The notes under the pieces were generated by a model. It saw only the letters and a list, made by a program, of their open reading frames with translations, made no database searches and was not told where the DNA came from. From Formicarius rufipectus (taxonomy: Eukaryota > Chordata > Aves > Passeriformes > Formicariidae), in assembly GCA_013399695.1 (NCBI GenBank), contig VXAU01001864.1:1-64000 (forward strand): a DNA stretch of 64,000 nucleotides, given 5' to 3'. This document shows positions 15,201-27,200 of this stretch, one piece after another. The position numbers and the translations under genes were made by a program. Every line of letters starts with the position of its first letter. Position 1 is the first letter of the stretch.

Positions 15201-18200
15201 TTTCGTGCATCATCTCCAAAACAGCCCGGCTGCTCTCCAACGAGGACCGCGCCCGCCTCCCTGAGGATCTGCGGGGCTTGGTGCAGAAGCGCTATGAGCT
15301 CCTGGAGCATAGGAAGAGGTGGGCCACCATGACTGAGGAGCAGCGGAAGGAGTACATGAAGAAGAAGAGGGAGAAGCTGAAAGAGAAGCTGAAGGAGAGA
15401 GCAAAGGAGCGGAAGGAGAAGGAGATGAAGGAAAAACTGGAAAAACAGAAGAGATTTGAGGACCAAGATCTGAAAGGGAAGACGTTGCCTACTTTCAAGC
15501 TGGTTGATACTCCAGAAGGACTTCCTAACACCCTCTTTGGGGATGTAGCCATGGTGGTGGAGTTCCTGAGCTGTTACTCAGGGTTACTGATGCCAGATGC
15601 TCAGTATCCCATCACGGCCGTGTCCCTGATGGAAGCCCTTTGTGCAGAAAAGGGAGGCTTCCTGTACTTGAACCGAGTGCTGGTCATTCTCTTGCAGACC
15701 CTGCTGCAGGATGAAATTGCTGAGGATTATGCTGAGCTGGGAATGAAGCTCTCTGAGATCCCACTCACCCTGCATTCCGCTTCCGAGCTGGTTCGCCTGT
15801 GCCTGCGCAAGTCGGATGTGCAAGAGGAAAGTGAGGTCTCGGATAACGTAGATGAGAGCAAGGACTCGGCAGCCTTTGATGATAATGAGGTACAGGATGA
15901 GTTTCTGGAGAAACTGGAGACATCTGAGTTCTTTGAGTTGACTCCTGAGGAGAAGCTACAGATCCTTGGAGCACTGTGCCACCGGATCCTAATGACGTAC
16001 TCGGTGCAGGACCATGTGGAGGCCAAGCAACAGGCGTCAGCTGAGCTGTGGAAGGAGCGCCTGGCTGTCCTCAAGGAGGAGAACGACAAGAAGAGGGCAG
16101 AGAAGCAGAAGAGAAAAGAAATGGTGGCCAAGAACAAGGAGAATGGGAAGGATGAGCATATGATGGGAAGAAATGAAAAGAAAAAAGAGATGATGAAGAT
16201 GGAGCACCGGGTGGAAATGGAAGCTGATGATATGATCAGTGCTGTGAAGAGCAGGCGCCTTCTTGCCATCCAAGCCAAGAAAGAGAGGGAGCAACAGGAA
16301 ATACAGATGAGAGGTAAGAAAATTACCAATAGAGTGTTTCATGGAGTAACTTCCTGGCAAAATTGATGGCCTGTTTTCAGAGGCATTGCCTGGTTTTACC
16401 GGATCTGCTCACTGGAGATTAATAATTCAGCTGCTCAAAATCTAGAATTTTAAGAAAAAGCAATTACTGCTTCTAGTTTATCTGTGGGTGTCTTGGGTTC
16501 GATACCTTTCTAATTTTGGCCAAAGAAGGTTGGACAACAGTATCTGTTTTGGGAACAGAAGGCACCCAGAAATTTGTCTGGGTGCAAATATGATCTGGTT
16601 CTTACATGGACACCTTTCCTGCCTAAAAGCTAGTTCCTACAGCTGCTGCTGGCCTTGTGGCTCTGCACATTATCAGACTGATGCCAGCAGTCCTCCTAGA
16701 TCAGGACATGGACAATAAACCTGAACTTTCAGTTTCTCACTTCAAGGAATTAGTTATGGAACTGTATAAACTGTCCACTCGAACCTCTTTAAATTATGAG
16801 TTACAGCACCAAACTTTGTATGCCTCTGTAAGTAGTGCTGTTTGCTGAGGAGTATGGATGTGAAGAGCAAAACATTTTGAAATTATGTTTTAGGGGCTTT
16901 TTTGGTTGGAAATGTAGGTACTGGGCAGATGAAAGTAGACAGCACAGCTTGTCTGGGTTATTTCTGAAACAATTGAGGGACAAGGATCTTGTATGGAGCC
17001 TGGTTTGTGTGTCTTGGTTGGAATGTGGGAATATCTCTTCTAGGAGACCAGAAATCACAGAATGGTTTAGGCTGAAAGGACCCTTAAAGTCCAGCTTGTT
17101 CCCACCCCCTGCCATGGGCAGGGACATCTTCCACCAGCCCAGGTTACTCCAAGTCCTGTCCAGCCTGGCCTTGTACACTTCCAGGGATGGGGAAGCCACA
17201 GCTGCTCTGGGCACTCTGTGCCCTCATGACCCCAACAGGGAAGGATTTCTTCCCGTTATCCCACCTAAACCTACTCTTTGTCAATTTAAAGCCATCTCAC
17301 AGTCAGAGGTTTCTCTTTCACCTCTCTGGTAACATCTGCACCACTGGAAGCACTGAACTCTTTCAAGTTAAACCCCTTAAGATTGCAGCCAGTGCTGCCC
17401 AGCTGGTCTCAGCTCAAAAGAAAGCCCACTGTAAGAAAGCAGAAAAGTATGGGGTTTATTATATTGTTTCTTCAAAAGAAGCCAGTGCAGAACTTCCTTT
17501 TGAGATAACATGATTAATGTCAGTATTTTCTTGATAGTAAAAGTCCAGTCACTTCCTTTTCCTCTTTACTGAAGCCCTTACTAATTGTTCTTTGCCTTAT
17601 CACTCCACAAAGGAATAGCTCCCATACATTCCAAGGGAATGGAGAGCTGGAAGCTTGTAGAGCTAAGGAAGCCTGTTTCTAGGAAGGAAAGTGCAACCGA
17701 AAGTAGCTTGCTGTCACAGCTGAAAATGAGGTGTGGTGAGGAACCTTCTAGTTTGGTATGCTTGTTCTTGCTTTGCTCGAACATTTTTGGCACATGAATA
17801 AATTCAACTTCTTTCTTTGGGTCTTTCTTGTCCTGTAAGTTGATGGTACCTGCTCTGTACAGCTGACTGGGAAAAATCCCTGTGTCACAAGTGCCCAGGA
17901 TACCCCATGTTGTCAAAATGGCAGAGCTGGATGGGCAGGATGGCTTTTTTTGGTTCTTTTTAGAATCTTGGCTGTTGAGGGGAAGGCACTGAGAAGGAGG
18001 GAGGTGGAGGTGGAGGTGGAGCCAGCATGAGGGGTTGGCTGCAAGTCTGGGAAGGTGTCAAGGAGAGGAGGAATTCTGGGGGGATCTGGCCCCTCGTGCC
18101 AGGTGAGAACAGTACTACCTGCAGAATGGGTCTCCTATTGTGGCCTTTGGGACTCAGATGTAAAAACTTGGTACTTGAGATTGGCTGTTGCTGCTTGCTC

Positions 18201-21200
18201 TGATTTCAGCCCTGTGACACAGGAAGAGGTCATAAAGTTTAGGGAGGAGTGGATTTTTGCACACCTGGGTTGTGCAGCTGCACCAGGCAGGGTGAGGCTG
18301 TTGGAGCAGTTTTGCTGTCAGTTGGGGTGTTATTGGTATGTTGTTATAAAAGCTGATCCTTCAAGTTGGTGTAACAAATGTTTTTCATGGGGTCTTCTCT
18401 AATCAGTCAAAATTAATTACATTGGCAGGACTTTAGAGCCTTACCAGGTATTTACTAATCAACTGTTATCAAACCTAGCTTAACACAGAAAATGGCTGCA
18501 AGAGAAAGGAGTAAGTGATAGCCTGGGAAAAGTCCTAAGGAGAAGGTACCTTGTGCCTGGGTCTCAGGCAGATTTTGCCTGCCCTACTCCACCTCTCCCC
18601 TCCATTATGGTCTTATTGCACCTTCTTCAGACCCTCCTTTGGAAGGCTTTGGGGTAACCTAATTGTGGCCTTCCAGTGCCTGAAGGGAACCTGCAAGGAA
18701 GATGGAGAGAGAGTATTGACAAGGGTTGGAGTGACAGGATGAGGGGGAATGGCTGCAAACTGACAGTGTAGGTTTAGACTGAATAACAGGAGGAAGTTCT
18801 TGGCTGTGAGAGTGAGGAGGCCCTGGCGCAGGTTGGGCAGAGAAGCTGTGGCTGCCCCATCCCTGGAAGTGTCCAAGGCCAGGTTGGATGGGGCTTGGAG
18901 CCTGGGCTGGTGGGAGGTGCCTCTGCCTGTGGCAGGGAGTGGAGTGAGGTCCCTTCCAACCTAAACCATTCTGTGATTCCATGATATGATTCATGGCAGA
19001 ACCTGCCTTGCTTTCTGCTGCTTAGCTGGAGATGTGAAAGGATGTGTTTTGCTCTTTAAGGTTTTGCCAGGAGTCTGTGATACCAGGATTTTGGGCCCCT
19101 TCTTATTTTTCTTTCCCCTGTTTTTTGTCTACAGCCATGAATGTTGAGCTACTGAAATTCCAGTACTTCTGTCATGAGTGGGAGAACTGAGGTTTCTATT
19201 TTGATGCTCTCCCACATTTCCTACAGTAGGAAATAATAATGGCTAATTTCTCCAGACAGTTTTTATCCAGGCTTCCTTTCAGCCCAGTTTGTCCTTATGC
19301 CATGACTTCTTAATTCATTTTATTTTTTCTAGAATGGTGGGTGGAAAGTAAGACAAAGTATGGATGGTTGTGCTAAAAGAATATTAACTACAATCCTCAA
19401 TAAATTCTTTTTTTTTCCCCCCATAGTGTAGTAAAATAAAAGGCAATATTGGTGTCTGAATTCAATAAAGGAGAGCTAATGCTGCTCTGTGCTAATTCCA
19501 ACAGTGAGGATGGAGAAAGAAGCAGAGGAAGAAAGAATCCGGAGACATAAAGCTGCAGCTGAGAAAACTTTCCAGGAGGGAATTGCCAAAGCCAAGCTGG
19601 TGATGCGCAGGACCCCGGTTGGCACCGACCGGAATCATAACAGGTGGGAAGGGAAGGAAAGGCCCCTGAGCTGGAGCTCTGCCCTGGGAGAGGGGCTGTG
19701 GCAGAACGGATGGATAAGGAGCATGTATGGAATTGTGGAGAGGAGGGAGGGGTTTGTTATGTGGAGTGCACATGGTTGCACATCCAGCTTTCTGAGGCCT
19801 TCCTGTGGAGGTCAGGATCACTGCATCAGTGCTCAGGGATCTCATTGCAGTCATCTTTTCTTGTTTTCCCCTGTTTGTTGCACAGGAATGCTCTTAGAAG
19901 GGATTCTGATCCAAGCTTTCCATGTTTCTCAGCTGTGCTAAAATAGATCCACATGCATTCATGTTTTAGTGAGTCAAGCACACAGGTGCTCCTCCCCTCC
20001 ATGTAAATAAGTGTGTATGTGTGTGTAACCAGCCAGAAGAGGAGGCAGGTGCCTGTTAACACACATGTTTCCTGCAGGTATTGGCTGTTTTCAGATGAGG
20101 TTCCTGGCTTGTTCATTGAGAAAGGCTGGGTACATGACAGTATAGACTACAGATTCAGCCTTCCCCACCAGAAAAAGGAAGATTTGAAGAAGGACTGCAG
20201 CCCTGGAGGTATGGTTACCATGCTTCTCTGTAGGCAAAAATCTATGTGTGTGGAAATAGTTCCTGGGACAGAAGAGACTGCCATAATCTGACTCCAGCTG
20301 AGTTTCAAGTCCTGATCATTTCTTGCTTTTGGAACATCATGGGCTGGCACTGAGTCCATCTGCAGCAATCCTGCATGGGAATGCTTATGGAGTTAGATCT
20401 GAGCCCTCACCTGATGGGATTGTCTTGGTCAAGGGAAAGAGCAGACATATGGAGAAATGGAACAGGGCAAATCTGTGATGAGATCCTTCGTGCAGGTGTA
20501 ACCCTTCTTGGTGACTGGTGGAGCTGGAGGTGTATCATTCCAAGCCCCTCCATGGATGTTTTTTTTTTTTTTTTTATGTGAACTCAAATCCTTACCAGCT
20601 GTGTTCCTGTACACCACTTGGCTTTCAGCTGTTTTTGTCTCTCAGTTACTTACCATGTGCTTTCCCAGCCTGTGGGCAGGATTTCAGCACATTGCTTTGG
20701 AAGCTGAATGAGTGAAGGTTTAAACCCACGTCAGACCATTGTCCAAGATGCTCAGAAATACATGCTGCTTGTAACTCCTACAGTTCTCGAAGTGCTTTGT
20801 CAGTATACAGCTAGAAAGTGAAACTGGGGATTTGTGTATTTGGAGTAGTGGGAATGCTGCCCGGGAATCCACCTGAGCCTGTGCTTTTCTCTTGCAGACA
20901 AGCGGAAGAGCACAGGCAGCGATGGCCGAGGGAACAAACTGCCCCGCTCCGTGCCCACCACGGACCTGCCTGCTGAGACCACCACTCCCAAGCAGGGCCA
21001 GAACCTGTGGTAACACACTTTTACAGCTCCAAAATACTCAACAGTGTAGAGCTCAAGGAATCCAGACAGATTTCTTTTGCTAGGCCTTGCTACGAAGCAG
21101 TTACTCATTCAGTGCTGAGCAGTTGGGTTGGTTTGGCAGCTCTCCAGGCCTCTGCTGCTGATGTTACTACTGCTCTGCTAACTGGACAGGCAATCTTAAG

Positions 21201-24200
21201 AGCCAGTACAACCTTTATTCAACCTAATGAATCAGACTTAGGACCATATAAATTAAACTGGTAAAATGCTGTTTACTTACCAGTATTGGTAAGTGACACT
21301 TTCAAAAAGAGCAGGGGAGCAGTGAACTTAGTGTGTCAGGGGTTTTGTTTATGGTTCATCTCAGCTGACCTGAGTTGTAGCACATGGGGCCCTTGAGCAC
21401 AAGAATTTAAGTCTTGCTGGACATCTTTGCAGACAGGCCTATAATCCTTCATGTACTTGTACTATGTGAGGCGTGCAGAGCCATCCCCGAGCTCCTTATC
21501 AGTGTCTTCTTCCCAACACACTGCGGTGGTGTCCATTTGTTCTCCTATACCACCATATCCTGGCACTGATTTTTGTTGCTGCTTATAGCTTAGCAAAATT
21601 ATTCTACCATGTTTGACAGCCTGTTATCCCCCTAATGCTTCCCAATGGCAAGCAGTGTCTTCTGAGTCAGATCTCCTTTGAGCATGCTTGATTGTGACTT
21701 GCTCCAGTAATTGACCTTGCCAGTGTCCTTACAGAAAATTTCCTATGCCGAGCATTGCTCTGTGTGGTAAGGAATGCTCAGCAGCATCCCTGTGCTAGAA
21801 AACACTGGCTAAGCTTTACCTGTTAACTGCCTGTGGAGGACTCTGCATTTTCTAGACAACCCTGAGGAGTAACTCGCAAAGTATGTGCTCCTGCAGTGTC
21901 TGTTCCCCAGAGCTCTCCCTTTCTGACACACAGAGTGGGGTTACTTGGTCTTTGATAAATTGAGGTTGAACTCAACCCCAAAGAATCGTTGCCAGTCAGA
22001 ACTACTTTACCAAACATGTTTCTACTCCCCCATCAGGAACTGTCAAAGAGCCTGAAATTTGTGGGTGTCTTGATTCCTCTGAGCCATCAGTATTGGATGC
22101 TGACTCTTGGTATTGCTCTGCCCCTTCTCTGTTATGGCAGCAGAGTTCCTGTGCTTTCCTTCACTGCCACATCCTGCCGTGACAAATTCCCCACCCAGTT
22201 CTTAGTCCAGGCCTTTGCACGTCTTGTCATGTGGCCAAAATTGAGGCAGGTGGGTGCTGCACAGGAGGTCATGGAGGACACCACAGTCCACAGGGAGTCC
22301 TCTGCTCTTCCAAAGTGCTGCCTCTAACATTTGGTCTTCATTGAGCAGAGATGGCAAGGTGTGCTCCAGGAGAAGGACAGTACCTTACATTTAAAATGCA
22401 TATTGCTGACACTGAGGGCAGCATAGAGTCAAATTGGATGGCTTAATTAACACAGCATTCCTCTAACTTGCAACTCCAGGATGAACTTGAAAAAGCACAG
22501 TATTTGATCTGTTCAATCAGGTTGGCAACTCCCAAGGATGTGCTGAGAGAGATCAGAGTGGTGACAGAGGCAGGAGAGGTGCATGGAGTAACCAGCCACC
22601 CAGCCTGGGAGGAGCAACCCTTGGAACCAGGTCCTGGATCCACTCAGTACTGAATTATATTCTGTTACCAAGAGCTGCTTTGTTGGAGTGACCATAATGG
22701 ATGGTGTTCTCCTTTTTGTAAAAAAGAGAGCAACAAAAAGAATTAAGAGGCTTCTTTGAGAGCTTAAAGGCAGCCAGAAGCCTAAACCACTTAGAGATTT
22801 ATCTTAGTTTCCACTCTAGACGGTCAGAGCAAGTGCTGCCTCTTTACCTTTGAGAAAAATGTTTGAGGAACTTTGAAACAAAACAGGAATAACAAAACAT
22901 TCTGAGCGTGGTTCACATCAGGATAAGGAAGCTGTTAAAAGTAGCCTACTTAAAACCTGTGGTTGAGTCTAAGTGAAAGAAATAAAAAGGATGAACTGAA
23001 ATACAGACTAAGAGGAAAACAATTTTCATTTCCCCTTGGGAATCAATCATACTTCACTGGATCTGTTGTTACAGGGTTTGCCTTAGGAAAAGAGGGAAGC
23101 TCTTCTCAAGAGTGAATAATTGGCTAAGAAATATGAAATAAATTGGATAAATACTCTAATCTGTATGTTCAGCAAGGAGGTGGAAAATAATGCTAGAGGA
23201 GAATGGGGAGGCCTGGTAAAGAAATAGGATTTCTTTTGATAAAAAAGAAGGGATCAGGAAATTAAACTAGCACGTGGCAGCTCTGAAATAGAGGAAAGTG
23301 CTGCAGCTGAGATACACAACTCACTGCTTCCAGCTGCTCTGAACTGTGAATTGTACCTGTTCAAAGCACCAGCTGGACAAACTGCTGAGAGAGGAGTTCA
23401 TTGAGGAGTAGTAAGCACAAAGGTTCTTGTCCTTGGCACACAGGGAAGTCCTCAGGCCAGCAGATGCTGCAATCTGGAGAGGCAGGTACCTGCTCTGCCC
23501 TTGGCCACTCAGACGTCAGACACTGAGCTGGGTGGAATTTTTGTGGCTTGTCTCTTACACCAGTGTCTTTATAATTTCTGCCCTTTCTGGTCCCTGCTGG
23601 GAAGGACTCTGAGTGCTGACAATCACTTGATGGTTTCTTCTGAGGGCTTGTGTGCACTGTTGTGCCAGGCAGGGACAGCTGAGAGGTGCAGGAATGCAGG
23701 TGGAGGGTCTGAGCCAGGCGTGGGCCTTGAGCTGGGCCATGGGGGCAGCTTCTCAAAGGACGTATAACCCCTTCTAATTCATCCCTCTGCTGTGCTGGCT
23801 GCCTCTCCCTGACTGACAGGGCACCCAAAGTCATTCCTGCAACTAAGCAATAAGCTCCCTCAGCTGAAAGGCTTTTCCTTAAAGCTCTGGAACTGCAAAG
23901 AGCCTTTTTGCTAAGTACCTGTGTGACAGCTGCCACCCTACAGGTAAGCTTCCACAAAAGGCCCAGTGACAGCCTGAAAGCTTTTTTTCAGGGGGATAGC
24001 CAGGAACTAGAATTTCCCTCTGAGGAAATCCATATTCCTATCCCTGTATTTTCCTCTGGGGCTGTTGCCATTGATCTCTCCCATCTCAAGGACGCTCTTG
24101 AGCATAGATGGTTATGGAAGAGTCTTCTTGGCTGCTTTTTGCACATTATCCTCGAGCCCTGAGCCCACACTGAAGCTCTTGGAATCTACATGCCCTGTTT

Positions 24201-27200
24201 GGGTACAAGGACTCTTCCAGCTGTAACTCATGATGTTGGCATGTGCATAGGAAGTTTCATTTCTTTATGTTCTGCTTTAAGTCCTGCTGTCTGTCTCTTC
24301 CTAGTGGAATGTCTGATGTGGGATTGAGTAGCCTAACAGTGAACATAGAGCATCTTTAGCTCTACCCTTTTATACATTAGAGCAATGAGGCTTTGAAATA
24401 AACACCAAATTAACTCTGAATATTGTATTTCACAGCCCTTCCCCTTTTCTCCTCAGGGATGGGAGCTGGTAGGACACTCACAAAGGGAGAAATGGATTTC
24501 ATACTTCTGCCAAAAGTTACACAAAGTGTCGTATGAAAGTGGTTCTGCTCTCAGTACTTTGTCCCCAAAAAGAAGAGGGCCCAGTGTTCTATCCTGAAAG
24601 TGCAGAGGCTGAATCATTGTACAGAATCATAAACACTTGGTTACTTCTGTCTTCTGCAGACAGATGGGCCAGTCCCATTCCTAACCTTGTGTGCCACTTG
24701 CACAGATGCTGATGCTTATTAAAAAAGTCTCCCTGTTTAAAGCCTCTGGGCACCTGGTCCCTGAAGAAGTATTTGTCCATACCATGTGCTCATGAGCTGT
24801 GTACATCCTGGTCTTCCCTGCAGGAATCACAGGTCACACACAACCTTTGCAGGAGATTAGCATGCCCAAGACTTTATGCTCATCCTGGTCAGAAAGCAGT
24901 TGAATTTTGGAAACAGTGGCACCTCTGCAGAGTAACTCCCGTTGTTCTTCATCTATTAGGAATTCAGCATGGTATGGCGGGTCCCCTCAGCAGACAATTT
25001 GATTTAACCATGAGTGGGTGCTGACAGACTCCATTCTCAAGCCTATACTCTACAGATGGAGTTGCCCTGTTTCCACCAACCCTCCAGAGCAGGTACTGGT
25101 CCTGGGCTCCTCTAGATGTTGTCCTCTCGATTTCTTCATTCCCTAGTCCAGGTTTGATACCTTTCTCTGTCCCTTGCAACCTGTAGCCTGAGAACAGGGA
25201 GGAATATTCAGCCGGAGTGAGCACTTGGGAGCTCCTTTTGGCTTGCTGCTTGTGCCATTTGTCCCTTCTGTTCTGGCTGCTGCCAGAAATGTAGGACAGA
25301 ATGTAGGCTGTTCTTTAGGGAAGCCCTTAATCCAATTGGATTTCCTTTTTGTAGATCAGTTTGAAGACCTTCATCTGGTCTTGACTCTCCCAAAGGCATC
25401 TTTCCCATCCCTCTGGAGTGTGTGATTAAACTGTCAGGCCACATGAAGGTCATCAGTTGTCTTCCCCTCCCTTCTTAGCAAGACTTATTATTGCCTCTTC
25501 CATTTAAAATGCCAGCCCTGTGTTACCATGTCCATGGTTGAGCCCCAGCTGGAGGTGCAGGTAGTTCCTACAGGTGGTGAGGGAGTGCCTGGAGCTATTT
25601 TGGGAACCAGGAGCTGTGGCTGCACAGAGCAGCCAAGTGTCATAATCAAACTAACACAGGTGCCTCTGATATGTTTTTTATATTGCACATTTGAGTTCAG
25701 GCTGATGGAGAACAATTCCCTCTCCCAGAAATACCACTTCTTACTCCCAGGGTGAATTGTGAATGTTCTTTCCCCTGTCTGGTTTCCTTTTCAACTGGAA
25801 CAAAGTGGTGCCATGGCTTACCTCTGGCTTTATTAACAGGATGGGAGCTGCTTTCTGAGGCTGTCCAGCAACCTATGTTGTCTTTTCCCAAAACACTGGA
25901 GAATCCAAGGGCCATATGTAAACTGTTTCCAGTGCCTTTTCCTTTTTACAGTAAGACAAATCAGTGCAGAGAGTCTCCTCCTTGATTTGCCACCATGAAG
26001 GAAAGGTGGGACATGGTCATCTTGGATATTTTTCCAGCTGGATCCTGTGGTGGATCACCAGCAGTGTCTGATGTCTCATCATGACCTGAGCAACCATATG
26101 AACCTGCCTGAGAAATACTCCTGATCTGGATATCTGCAGGGCAGCTGGTTTGGAGCTTGGTTTGTGTCATTTCCAGGTGGTGACAGATTCTAGTGGGTGA
26201 AGGAGGTCTGGAGCTGCTCTATCTTGTGTCTCACAGGGAGGGGTACAGGAGACAGCGATAGCCAAAAGTTTTGATCTCAGGGTGCAAAGTAAGGATGCCC
26301 CGCAAGGTTGGATGTACTGAAGCAGGTGACTGGCAAGGCACTATTTTCCTTCCTTTTTTAAACAATCAGTCCTGTGTTTTATTAGAGTTATTAATGTCCT
26401 AGCTGAATGCAAATTGTGAGGTCATTTCCCTAATACAGGCATACTAGAATTACAAGATATTTTCAGTGTGGTATTCAGTAAGTATTTCTTCCAGAAAAAC
26501 AAGCATTGTGGAGACTGGTATTCCAAGAGGTGCCAGAACAGCATCTTTCTCTAGTTGTTGATTGGCTCATCTGAGCTTGTGCCCAAGAAGAGAAATTAGG
26601 TCTGGAATCTTCTCTGTGGCTGGTAAGGATCACGGAGTGGTCCTTTGCAGTTTCCATATAAGGGTGATTTTTCTACTCCCTTTTTCTAAAGAGCAGTCCT
26701 CTCTCTAGAACATGTGGAATGTGTCTTATTTTTGCAGATGAGCTCTGAGGCTCAGGTTGACTCCCTGCCCCATCAAGTGAGGAGGCTCTATGACATCCTA
26801 AAATAGAGCTGGGGCCGGNATTTTAGGCTGTCTTATAACTGACTTAAATCTATAACCCAGCACAAAAACATGATTGTACTTTGGAATTGCAGAGGGGTTG
26901 CCTGGTTTAGAGAACTCTGAAAGTGTTCCCATTTCACATTGGGGTAACTGTTGATGGCCATCCCTGTCCTGAAGGATTCCTGAGCAGGAAGGTTTCAAGC
27001 TGCTAAGTATGATTTTCACATTCTGCACTTGATCTTTGAAGTTCAGGTGAGCTTAGAGAGGAGGACTTGTGCACTTGCAGAGACAGAGCCTGCACAGGGA
27101 CAGAAACAGCTCCAGCAGCAGCAGTTGTGGGATCAGCCAGGACATCCCCTTTTCATCTGGGGACTACTTGTTAATGAAAGAAAGTATGATTACATTGCTG

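Noticed and set aside
23361..23957. A 198-codon minus-strand frame in BAZ1B intron 10
   Set aside because: No family recognised; may be part of a decayed repeat. Left as a note in the intron entry.
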